A stretch of 60,000 nt of DNA, from assembly GCA_030141605.1 (NCBI GenBank), contig JAQGDQ010000003.1, positions 2,377,501 to 2,437,500 of the forward strand, in the 5' to 3' direction. Source of the stretch: Tubiluchus corallicola. Taxonomy: Eukaryota > Priapulida > Priapulimorpha > Priapulimorphida > Tubiluchidae. Numbering within the stretch: position 1 is the stretch's first letter; each line of letters begins with the position of its first letter. Position numbers and translations under genes: made by a program. Below the pieces are notes generated by a model. The model searched no databases. It was not told the DNA's origin and saw only the letters and a program-made list of their open reading frames with translations. Of this stretch, positions 37,058 to 49,900 are shown piece after piece.

Positions 37058-38337
37058 ATAACACAATTGAATTTAATACCTGTACATAATTTTTATAAAA
37101 TTGTGTGATTGTGTCTAATTACTAATTATTAGAAAACTAGTTGTAATTTAATTATTTAGTCATGTCGTTAGGTGTAATTACATTTAAAAATGTAAATGTG
37201 CATGAATGTATCTGGACTAATATGCTCTTTGATGCTGTCACTAATCATTGTGTTATGTGGTACAGTCAGTATCATAAAATAATGTGAGGATATAATATTA
37301 ATATTGTATAGTCTTTAATAGCTTGAATTGTCTCCAAGAAGTAACTGTGATTGTTCTAGTAAATCCTAAGCAGGTTGTTTTTGAAGTACAGATTATTCAG
37401 ATGCTTTAGATTTTGGTAGTTCCATCAACTATAGTATCTCATTTTTCTCCAAGAAAAGGTGTTGTTTAATGTGATATCATGGGTAAATAACAAAAGAAAA
37501 TATAAATCTGATGAATGTATATAATTATCGATAACGACTGGATACCGGTATTAATTAAAGTCAAATTTGCACATGTGACTCAAATACTTACCATGTCTAT
37601 TATATATTCGTTATTCTGTAATTTTTTGCTTACAATTTCACAAAAGTTCTATTGAAGACTACTATGTAAATTAATAATATTTATGTGTACAATGAGAAAC
37701 TATTTGCTCGTTACTTTAATTTTTATTTGAAAGCTAGTAATGGGTATTTGATATCCAAAATTTTCAATAGTATATGCTGCAATACTAGGGTAGCATTTTT
37801 CTTTTCTCACCTTTACAATGCCAAAGTCACATCGACTGTATGGACAACATAGCACAGAGGCTAAGCTCTTAGGTAAAAGAAGTAATTTTTGCTCAAGGCA
37901 TCAAGTGTTGAGAGGCAAGGCAGGTACGCTAATCACTTAATGAACAAATTTTCGCACTGAAACGATTTTTTCTCTTTCTGTAAATTTATCTGATTCCAAG
38001 GGAAATTAACATAATTTGCTTGCCAATGAAATAAACCACAAGTGTGAGTAAACAATGTTGGTCGCACATTGCAAAATTGCTATAATACATGACAAAATCC
38101 AACAACTTTATCGAAGCTTTTACTGACATTGTAAACACACAGAAAAGCACATAATGATGCAAAAGTTTTGTAATGATTTTTTTCTTTACTTTTTTAAATG
38201 TTAAACGATTTCGCAGTTTGATGCATTGATATAGCATCTAATATCTGTCTAAAAAAAGTCTTCACGGTTGTCAGACTATAAATTGTAAAATACATGTTGG
38301 ATGCAAACACAGGATGTGTTTTATACGAAATAGATCA
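37058..38337 (+). other. OCRL 3' UTR and convergent intergenic zone
   Basis: No coding feature. AATAAA occurs at 37053-37058, overlapping the OCRL stop, and at 38030-38035; the latter is the more plausible poly(A) signal of a long 3' UTR. The plus strand stays T-rich up to about 38.3 kb, matching the OCRL introns, and then becomes A-rich. Confidence 0.5.
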
Positions 38338-40664
38338 TTTATTAAAAAGTTGATAAGTTGCTGTACAAATGCAAAAATATACACAGCGTATGGACAGCGA
38401 AATAGAATATTGCGCTTAGTTCTGGCAACCACAATAAACAATTAAACATTGCCAGTATTTGTAAGGGACACATTTATCTTTATATGAAAGTGGCTCTTAC
38501 CGATTGAACAAACAAAACACGAAATCCCTTACACAATTCACACTTTCTGAAAGAACTATACAAACCTGATAAAACTGTTAAAATAGTCCTGCTTATTGCT
38601 TGAAATCTACAGCTAAAATTAAAATTTCTGCCATTTTGTAAGAAATGATTAAGCTAAGAGTGATGTCTTTGATGAATAACTATATACAATATCTACATTA
38701 CTTATTACGGTACACCTACTGAAAGAAAGAGCAACAAGGTTCGTGGATAATACTGAAAGAAATTAACAAGTTAGTATACTTCAACAAAACCAATATCATG
38801 TAGTATAACCGACATGATTTACAAAGCAGCACCGTTGTTAACATTCATACATTATTACATAACTGTACAAGATATAAAAAAATTACACAATGAAATCTGT
38901 AGAAAATAAATAAACTTGTGAACATATAAGCATAACATTTTAAGTACTAGCTTTACTTAGAGTTTTCTACTACACAGTGTAAAAATAGATCAGACTTACC
39001 TAATCAGACAATAATGCCCAAACAATCCTGCTTTTCAGCTATGCCATGGTAAGATGCCCATACAAAGTATTTACATTAAAAAAGTGTCAGTACCTGTTTG
39101 TCGATCAAATGTCTTCTGGCAAGATAACTCATTTTTGAGCATTTCTTAACAACAGACCAATATTAGGGGCCTGTTTCAACTCAAGATAGGCCTCATTGCT
39201 TTTAATGAATCGTTTCATAGTAATTTCATATACTATATTATGGCAGAGGCTTCAAAAATATTCTTAAATTTCAGTTCTTTGAGAAAATTATAAAAAAGTT
39301 AATAAACATCACAAAGTAAAAGAATCATTAATTAATAAAAAGTTTCAGCTAAGTTATAGTAGCTTCTGATTGCTGTCAGCATCGAATGTAAAAAGGATGT
39401 TAAAATTTGAAATAATTTTACAAAGGTGCAAAACAAAAGCATTATAACAAAGACGAGAATAACAATATAAGTAATCAACATACAAGGGAAATATATATCT
39501 GCAAAACCTACGAGCATCATTAAGAGAAGGAATGTAGTGGGATAATAACACATTGGTGGAAAAAACCTTGACAGTGGTTTGCATTTAGAAATTTTGTTAT
39601 TACAGCAGATTCAAGATGCCTGAATCACTCAAGGTTTTCCTCCCAAAATAATATGTGGTTACTCCAGTGTATAGCCTTACGGTTCATAGATTTTGTATGA
39701 ACTATTCTCACTTTTATCATAGCAGTTTCTATGCTTATGTCATAACACTTGTGTTGTACATTTTCAAAGTTATTTGAAATTCTGATGTTCTTTTTACATA
39801 TCTGATAATAGCTACTAGAACATACCCGAAAAAGTCCTTTTTGTTAATAAAGCTTTTACTGTGCGATATTTATTCATGGCGCATTCTTCGCATCGACAAT
39901 TTATTGATTTTATCATTGTAAGTTTCGTAATGTACACACAACATTTCTTGGAAGTAAAAAACCTCCTATAAATAAAACACAAAGATAAGTATAATAATAA
40001 CAAATAGAATTTCCAAGGTACAAAAAGCCAAATAATACAAAGAGATCTACATAATACTAAAGCCTAGAATACTAACAAAATTTGCAAATGAGGGAATAAT
40101 AACAAGAAAATAAGGATTCTAGTTACATCTATTCTGCAGTTTTCTGTGATGATATAGTCACACCACTGAAATCGTATTTTACACTTGGTAGACTTCACTT
40201 AGTTCAGCATAATAACTTAGTTGTCATCTTACTGAGAGGACAGAGTCCAACATGCAATGCAGAGAGTGTGAAAGGCTTAGCACATAGTCACTTATTATGT
40301 AGAAACTTTCTGCTTTACCCGGATCTCGCTGTACAAGAAACATGCCCTCTGCACTTAACAAATGTCACTATTAATGCCCATCTAAACAGCATTCGCTATG
40401 TCCTCATTCACTGCCACAAGTAGCACAGATCTCTGATACAACTACACCTGCAGCAATACTCAACAAAGATGGATGGTTCACCTTTAGTATATCGACGCAC
40501 TTATCAAACAAATCATATCTGGTAATCTCAAGCTGAAACTCAAGAATGGAGGAAGTTCTTTGCTATTAACATTCCAAGGCAATCTTTGCTCTCATCCTGC
40601 AGAGTGTAATATCGCAGTAAATTATTCCTCTACAATTTAATAGAAATCCTGAGCTGAGCAAACA
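38338..40664 (-). other. Probable long 3' UTR of the nephrin-like gene
   Basis: The stretch between the receptor stop codon (40665-40667) and an inverted AATAAA (TTTATT at 38338-38343) has no supported exon. Its composition is A-rich on the plus strand, like the introns of the minus-strand gene. Hydrophobic frames near 39332-39584 are T-rich chance translations. Confidence 0.45.
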
Positions 40665-40958
40665 CTATACAATAACCGTGTGCGGATTTTTCTGTTTGTA
40701 TTCCTCTTCTGACACCGAACTTGGCGGGCATGTGGATTCCGTCGTTCCAGATGTTTCGTTTGCATTTTCATCTTCCCGTACCTCTGGGATCGGTGACACA
40801 GGCACTCGCTTATTGAAGTCTATTGTTGAGTAAGGACGATTGTCATTGAAGTCATCATCTGTGCTGCTTTCAGGGCGTGGCTTTGGCGTAGAGTTACATT
40901 GCGGGAGATCCAGGTCTGCATACACTATAAGTTCATCATCATTGTCATCGTCACACAT
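40665..40958 (-). CDS. Nephrin-like receptor, terminal exon with tyrosine motifs
   Basis: The terminal exon encodes 97 residues. It opens with an acidic run, then LIVYADLDL, which satisfies the ITIM consensus (I/V-x-Y-x-x-L). Further tyrosines lie in RPYSTIDF and EEEYKQK, and a proline/serine/glutamate-rich stretch follows. The protein ends HTVIV, a possible class II PDZ-binding end (hydrophobic-x-hydrophobic). Phase 0 at the acceptor joins directly to exon 42300-42224. Confidence 0.8.
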   Translation of the reverse strand: MCDDDNDDELIVYADLDLPQCNSTPKPRPESSTDDDFNDNRPYSTIDFNKRVPVSPIPEVREDENANETSGTTESTCPPSSVSEEEYKQKNPHTVIV

Positions 40959-43900
40959 CTAAAACAGGAAGTGTTAACTATGTGAACAGCATTCATGACA
41001 TATAAAATAAGAAATAATAAGCAAATAAGAAACATTACGAATCTCAGTATAACATGCCAGCCAAATTGTGTGCAAATATGCTTATATAGTCATACATTCG
41101 TTTTTCACAAACTAACTAACATATATATTACATAAAACTCTGAACATAGCATTAAAGGTAACAAATATGTGCATGTAAATAAACTAAAACATTTCAACAT
41201 TTCTCTACTTTGGTTGCTGTTAGCTTAAACATAATTAACAATTGTGCACAGTACAGTACTTTAAAATGCCATTATGACACAATTTATAAATGTTAAAAAA
41301 CTAAAAATTGGCATTAATAAAACATAACAAATTACAAAGTACAAAACATTTTAATAATTAGAAAAAAGAGACATTCAATTCTGCCTTGACAATATGCAAT
41401 TTTCATTAAATCTGATAAGCATTTTTATCTTCCCATCGTAACTAGAGAAAATCACGAACTAAGATAAAATTGTAACTTTATGTTGAAAAAACATCGTTAT
41501 CACACACCTTTCATGCAATAAGAACTGCATGCAAAAAGAAAGCTGGTCACTACGGTCATAGCTGCTACATACAGTAACGATAACGTTAGCCCATGCATAA
41601 CTTAAAAGTAATGAAAAGAAAACAACTAAGTAAAAGTACGAAAAGACGCACAACTCCAACCCGTAGTATTGCTCCTCCATGTGTGATCATGCTCCAAGCC
41701 ACTATTTGTACAATGAGTTGATGGCCACTGATTCAATTGGACTGAACATAGGAAGCAGAATAAGAAAACGAAAACGTTATGATAGGAAAAGCTAAAATCA
41801 TTCACAGTTTGACAAACGAGGCACAAATTACAGACAGACTGAGAGACCAGTACTCAAGAAAAATAACAGCTACTTAAGTATAGAACCGGAAAACTAATCT
41901 CTTCCTGAAAGTAATGTATTAAAAAGCAGGTAACCTATACCTAAGAAATAATGCCAGTGAAAGTAAAATAATATGCAACGTCTTTGCAATTAAAATTAAT
42001 TCCACTACTACATTTTGAGAAACAAAACAGTTTATGTAGAAACAAGAGAGTATACTTAGCGCAACCCTATGTATTATTAGTAACTATAAATCATTAAATA
42101 CTGTCACCAATGCACCCAATTGTTAGTTGTGTAAATATTGCATTAAGGTGGGTAAAGTGCCGCAAAGCCTGCAGAAAAACTTTTAGTAACAGCAATAAAG
42201 TCTCTGGAACGCGTGCTACCTACCGCGGGGTTTTCTTCTCCCCTGTTACTATCAGTGTCTGACCCACTAGTATGGTCAAGGTAGGGGTTGTTAGCATGTT
42301 CTAACTGGGGCAAGTACACTTTTTTATTTTTCCCTTTAAACAAAGAAAACCGGAAGCTTTTGTTAGGTTAGTCTTTTGTCCAATAAAACATCAATGTATG
42401 GAATACACGTTCAAAATTTAACTGTCGCAGCAAAGACCGCAAGAGATTTTTACCACCAGACTATCACTTGCTAAGCAAATTAGTTTTCTTTTGAAATAAG
42501 AAAATGTTTGTCAGAAATTCAGTGATGCTCAGTTCTAGATAAGCCGCAAGTTAGAAAGGGGCAAAGTACATTTATTGTAGACTAAGGTTACATTTCAGTT
42601 CAAAATGCTACAGAAGCATTATCAGTATTCAGTAACCATTAGTTACAATAAAGGTCTTGTGCAAATCACAAGTCTTGTTAGCTGGTTGTATTATTATAAC
42701 TCATCAATGGACATGCCAAAGCTAACAATGTGTTAAAGGTCTACATTGTTTAGTTTTTAGTTTTCAGTCTAGAGTCATCTACAGGTCACTCTGTGAAGCT
42801 GTTCATGCACTTTCAAACTATAAAAGTAGTCTTCATTGAAAGGCAGTAATTTACCCGATGATATGTTGATGTAAACAGAAGAGAATCCTTTGCATCATTT
42901 TTCAACCGTTTCGATTTATAATTATCTGTTGTCAAATGATAAAAATAATTATGAAAAAATAGCGATTGAACAGATTCACAGATATACTGAATCGAGGGCC
43001 ATTATTAAGACTTTAGTAAGCAAAACACAGGATTCCAGCAACAAACCACAAACAGGAAACCTAAATTATTGTTAACCACAAATTTTGCATTTAGCTGACA
43101 CCTTACTTAACACATAAACTCACATGAATACAAATTACTGCTATGACACTGCTTCAAGAATACTTTGCTTGCACACAGAATTTTAGTTACTTAATTGATT
43201 GTAACATATTATGTACATACTAAACCTACCATTATGTGCTGACGTTAATGCCATTTTGGAAGTAGGACCATTTTCTTTATTAGAAAACTCATCTGAAAGA
43301 AATGGGCAGAAACATGAGATATAAACATCCATTCCAATGTCAAGTTTTACTATTTTTTGCAACAACACACTCATCATCGAAAGCTCAGCTTATCAAAGAT
43401 GTTGTTACCGGTAAGATGTCAACTGATAAAGCATTTGCATTCTTGTAGATAGATAGTACATAACCTAATAAACTAATAAAAGCTACTGTGCCCTGAAAAG
43501 GTATTAGCATACTTTTGAATGAGAACCTTCTCAATTCTTTCAGCTAAAACATGCTTTGCTCAGTCACCTCTTTATTATTAATCTTTCGCATCAAGAAAAA
43601 GCATAAGCATTTTGACTAAAACAAAACATTAACCTTAGACATGTTACTTACAGATCACAGAAATTACTTTACATGCACAGTGTCTCTATCCTTGACACTA
43701 TCCTGATTGCTGGGAGAGTAACAAAAACCATTTTCTCACATCCTTTTGTTAATCAATTATTGCAGTCCCCCTTCCTCAATTTGCAAAGTATTTAATTAAG
43801 ATGTTGAGAATGTATAATAAATTATTAAACGATGTACCTGATTTTGACTTTTCTTTATCTGTATTTTTGTTTTTATCTGAAAATAAAAAAATGTGCTTTC

Positions 43901-46900
43901 TTGGTATTCTTTAGTGTTTGTGCAAGTCTAAGAGCATTTCTAAATTTAAATTTAGTTATTACCAGCTAAACTGTATTCTGTGCTTTATAGTGTATATCAA
44001 TGCACTATCAGTTTTATAAAATCAAAACTAGTTGGAAGGCTGTTATGTCTTATCTTGAGACAATTAACACAACCTCTCAACACTAGGAGAAAGCAAATTA
44101 AAGAGGCTACTTGGATATGGCAGTACCCTAAACAGATTCACAGAAGAAAATTTTCGTATTTGTTTTATTTTTATTTACTCAGGGAAGGCAAATGTTTACT
44201 GCGAGATCGTAAAAAAATTTGTTGAAATCATTGGATTTTAGTTGAAACTGGGGATAAAATCGTGAGATTTGAGAGGTCTGCTAACACACAAAAGAATAAC
44301 GTCTTTTCTTACTTACGTTTACAAGGCGACCTATAGGTCCAGATAGCTGCATTGAAAAATATACAGTCATAAGTAAAACAAAACCTTGTCAATTAATGTA
44401 GACTTTTCTGTGCTATTAGCTCAGAAAAACAAACTGTAAAATTAATCTACTGCAGCACAATAGCTGACAATGAAAATGTTGATAATGTTAAGAATGTGAT
44501 CAATACTCAGCATTTTCACAACCAGTTTTATTTTGTACCATGAGAGATTTATTAAATGTCTAACCAGACACTTTTAAGACTGTCTTATTATATTACAAAC
44601 TGGAACTTAAATTAGACATTTTCTAGCTTGCTTGAGTAACAGTTTGAAAACTAATAAAGGTAACATCCACAATTACCTTCACCATCTTTGGCCGGATCAG
44701 CAGGTAAAAATCCTGCCTCGATATCATCACTTTTAGTTGTCAACAGATTCTGGTTGACAGGTTCTCTGAAAAAATACTATGATAAATTCTCTATTTTCTA
44801 CAACTTTTTCTCAGGAAGACACACTAAAAAGAACAGTACATGCAACCATCACTTAACTGCAGACTACCGAGACTGATTTAGGAAAAATTTGCCACAAACT
44901 GAATCATAAGTAATAAAAGCTTAAGTTTTATCACTGACTAATTTGACTAATTGCAATATCAGCATGCTTTTTTGGAAAACAGCGCAACATGAGCCATTTG
45001 GACTGCAATGGGATAGCATGAGCACAGTTGCCCAAAATCCAATTTTAGCCATATCATAACACAAAATACCGATGCAAAGAAAAAGTTAAGCATGCAGATA
45101 AACACAAACACTTCAGCACAAAAGCTCCTCTCGTAGTAAGTACTGTTCAAGAATAAGAGAGCAAAACCTATTATCCTGCAAAAGACGTTCATCATTTCTG
45201 AAATTGGCATCGCCAAATTTTCAAAACTGGAATGAAAACTGGAAGATAACTGGCTTCGTTTCCAGACCCTTCCATTCACCATGCTCTCTAAAATGCAATT
45301 TAAGTTTTATTTCTTGCACCTAACATTCATTCAAAAAACCACTTTACTGTTCATGTCTCGTCGATTTGACTGTAATGCTGAGACACTAAGCTGGCTGAGA
45401 TTGTTTCGCGATGAAAACATATTTCCTTGTCGCAAACCTCTCTGGAGTGCTATAGGAGGAATATCTCGTGGTGTGTATGTTCTTGGCACATTAAAATGGT
45501 AAGAGGGTCGGGCGGGATGCAAGTAAGATTGTCCAATCACGCTGCATTATTTCAAATGTAAACAAATAATGTAAACAAAAACTGACTATTTAAACATAAT
45601 CTACAAGTTGACAGTTTAGAAAAAATAATTCAAAATTACATTCATATTAGCAATTAATAAAATAAATACAAGCAAATAATCAGAAAAGTGATATTCATTC
45701 AGTAAAACTATTTACGTTTTTAAGCAAATAACCAACATATAAGGTAAAAATAATGTTAGAGAAACTGTATATAGCAGAATTTAGATACTGATAATAATAG
45801 TAAAACAAACTAACAAAAACTAGATACTTACTTCCTGTCTGTTCCATTTATATTATAATTTCCTAAAAAAGGAAAACATTTTTTAAAACACAACTTGTAT
45901 TACGAGTTATAAAGAATGTTAGCCAGTGGTACATCACATCAAATCAAATACAAACCTCAAAAAGGCATTAAATTATTTGGCAAACTTGTGCACTCTAAAT
46001 AAAATACTCTGGAAGCTATGCACAATAATCTGATTTTTTTAAAAAAAAATTAAAATGACTTATGAAGGAGGTTCTAAGATTGCTGCCTTACCTTTTGATT
46101 TCCGCTTTTTCTTCCTAACTACAATGATGATAATTGCTGAGATTATTACTAACAATACTAGTATCACAATGATAATTCCTAACATAGCACCACCAGACAG
46201 CACTGGATCTTCTTTAGGCTTTCCTAAAAAACACAAATCACTCGTCAACTTTAGATACATAAAAGATGTTCCACTCAAATACTTCTTTATTTTACTTATT
46301 AGCTTTTCTCCTTTTAGAAAAGTTCGGCAAAATAAAACTTAAATTAAGGGCCCATAGTGCAAAATTGCAGAGTGTGATAATTTTATTCAATTTTACAGTG
46401 AGGAAGAAAATTACAGCATTCCAACGTGCTACTGCAGCTATCTATAAAAGTGAGCCACATTGCAATTACAATGGTTTCGTAAAAGGCAGTAGGGTATTTG
46501 CACAATATTACAATGTGGCAAAGTGTACGCCTACAAATATATTATGTCATAGTTCTTGAAAAAAACCTACTGAATAAGCATTTCAAATTTAGAGTGAACT
46601 GATGTAATTGCATCAATCAAAATTTGTGGATACAAGACACTGAAAAATAAAATAAAATAAAATAAAAATTTCAACACAAACCTTCTAAAGTTTTAGCATT
46701 TATAGGGTAGCTACTGCTACTTCCTATATCATTTACAGCTAATATGTCCAATTTGTATTCAGTGCCTGGATCTGCAAAAAACAGACACGTATTATATAAA
46801 CTGTAACAATAGGTGCAACACCAAAATACACACCTGCCAGGTGCAAATGAATTTACAATTTTATGAAAACTAACGAACTTCCCAATTTTTGCTGAAACAA

Positions 46901-49900
46901 AGTCATACAACTTTCTAAAAATATGAAAATATCAAAGTTCTTGGTTAAGTTAATAACTATTATATAACAGATACTCAGACTTTTTTCTATGTATTCTACC
47001 AATAATTTGTTGAGTGTAATTCTTTCTACGAATACAGAAAACTTATAATGTAAATAAAAACTTCACTCTAAAATTCGCACATGTTACCATTGTAATAATT
47101 CTCAGTTAATGATTTTAAATGGGCTAGAATGACTGAATTTTAAAAATTGAGAACTTACCAACTGAAATATTGAATATAGGCTGTATCGATCTCATATACT
47201 CTACATCATTAACAAACAGCACAAATTCCTGATGAAATCCTCCATCATTCCCTTTCCTACATTGAATAAATATGTAGCTTGTGCCCTCCTCCCACTTACA
47301 TTGCCGTGGCCGCTGTGGAGGTGCTGGAATAAAATGACAGGAAATAAATGGAAACTTTCTTGGTAATAATTATCAATAGAAATAATACAAATTTATCAAG
47401 AGCACGATTAAATTCAGTAAAGTAAGTTTTTAGAATTAGATATAAACTGAAATACAGTATATGATGAATATAGAAATTCATTTTGCTCACATTTTTCTCG
47501 AAACCTAATGATACACGTTTCAATCGACCAGCCGATGTCGTTCCTGGCACGACACATATAATCCTGGAAATCTCCTGTTCCTGTGGCTTTTACTGATAGT
47601 TGGCTCATGCTGCCCTCATCGTAATGATCCTCTAGTATTTGATCACCCACTCTCCATTCAAATTCTATCTGCAATAGATAAATAAACACGATATTTTGTA
47701 TTCAAAAATCACAGAGTGCTTTTAATTATAGAAACAAAGGAAAATATATATAATAACATTTTAAACAGTTATAAGGGCTGCAGTTTAAACTACAATTTAA
47801 AAAACAATGAATTGGTAATAATCTACACACACATTAAGTTCAAATGGCAAATGTGGACAGGTATAATACTTACAGGATTAGGAATTGATCTCATTTCACA
47901 GGTCAAGACAACCTTCTCATTCAATGCTGCATTAAATGTTTGATCTTTCACTATACATTCTGGAGAATCTGAAATGTAAAACAAAAAAAACAAATTAAAC
48001 AAAATAAAAATAATGATAGGGATGACGATTTAGTGAAATTACCACACTATGATTATAATGAGTTATTATTATGATGACTAATAACGACAGTGATGTAATG
48101 ATGACTATGATGTTAATGACAAAGATGGTTACGAGGACGAAGATGGTGATGATGGTAGTGAACTATCAGCCGAAGCCACAAGCTCAACTGATTAAATGCT
48201 TAGGAATTTATTTTTTGTGGGTGAAATCATTTTGCACATTCCATAAAATTATCATTACTGACACAGTTTTGCTCAAAATGATATCAAAAGATTAAAGACG
48301 AAAGAAAATTTTGCAAATGCCTAGTGGTAATTTTACCAATTTGTAACCAAAACACATACCATTTTACTAACAAAATCAGATAATTTACTCACGTTGTACG
48401 ATCAATGAAACATCTTTGCTAGCTTTACCCATAGGATTTGATACTACACATGTATAAAGACCAGCATGGATGCGCATTACAGGACCCTCGTCAAGCTTTA
48501 ACACTGAAATGGAAAGGCACAAATTAGAAGAATTATGCAACAAACAAAAACATTCAAAGAATGATGCAATTTATAATTCAGTCTCAACAGTTTAAACATG
48601 CAATGGTATTTTTGAAAATTTCACATATGTTTTATAGAAGCACTAGATACACTGTAGACCTTTTAACAGATGGTAGACTGTTTTTGAAGTATACAAATTA
48701 CCGTTTGTTTCGCTGTAGACTACATTTGTATCTTTCTTTATCCATTTGTAAGTTGGTTCTGGATCACCATCAGCTGAACAGCTGAACTCCCGGGAGAGAA
48801 AGTCATATTCCTGGACAGTTATCGAACTTGGGCTCACTTCCATAAATCCAGGAGGATCTAGAACCATAACAAAAAACAAAAAACAGAAAATATATGAGAT
48901 TCACACATCTGTAATGCATTTTCTTGCTACAAAGCAAATTATCTGCAAATATTGGATGTAGTACATTTCTTCATGCCAATTTCTTGACGCAACAGCTTGA
49001 ATTTTGGTATTGATTCCACACTAAAATAAGTTTATGTTTCATTTCTTAAAATATAAAATCAAATAATTTAAAGAACTCATGTAAAGTTATAGTGCTCAGA
49101 ATATGAGTCAATTTTGTGAAGTCTGTATTTTTGATACATTTTGTTCCTAAACTAATCATCAGGACTGACATGCTCCCTGCAATGGAATTATTAACCTAAA
49201 AGGGACAATTAAAATTCCCCGACAAAAACTTTAAAACCCCTGCCTTTAAATAAATGGTGTCAGCAAAAAAGTTATGGAAGTTATGGGATCTCTATGTAAC
49301 ACAAAAAAAGTAACAATACTACAAAACGTCTACCTACACTGTACACGGAGTTCAAAAGGTTCACTGACTTTTCCCCAACCTATCAAATTTGATGCCTGGC
49401 ATGTGTAGCTTCCAGCATCGACACGAGAAATATCGGTCAATTCTATTGTTTCACCTACATTATCTAAAAATTCTTTATCATCTTTGTACCTGTAAAAATG
49501 CCGAAAATGGTCTAGAGCAATAAATAGATAAAAACTTAAACAATTAAAAATTAAAGGAATTAGTTACACCTTTCCAGATCTTCAATAAATTTAAGAAATG
49601 TTGGAAATAACTGCTACTGTTGTAAATATACACATTAATGACACATACCATTTAATATCATTGGCTAGAGGATTTGCTTCAATGATACAAGCTAAAGTAA
49701 CAAAAGCCGATTCTGACTCCATGACTAGTAGAGGAGATGCTGCTGAGATCTTTGCTTCTGGTTTATCTGCATAAGTAGATAAACTTAATTTGAAATATAA
49801 TTTAGGAAACACGAACATCGAATATGTATTTTAAACATTAACAGATATAAATTGTATACAAGAAAAAAAGCAAGACATCATTTACTTGCGTCAAACACAG

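Noticed and set aside
39332-39584. Hydrophobic minus-strand frames in the region between the convergent genes
   Set aside because: Overlapping frames from T-rich sequence, probably 3' UTR, with no conserved motif or splice context.
41459-41826. Possible extra receptor exon on the minus strand (frames with MEEQYYGLEL and SVQLNQWPSTHC)
   Set aside because: Entry through the visible AG sites in the required phase 0 meets stops, and exons 42300-42224 and 40958-40665 already join in frame.
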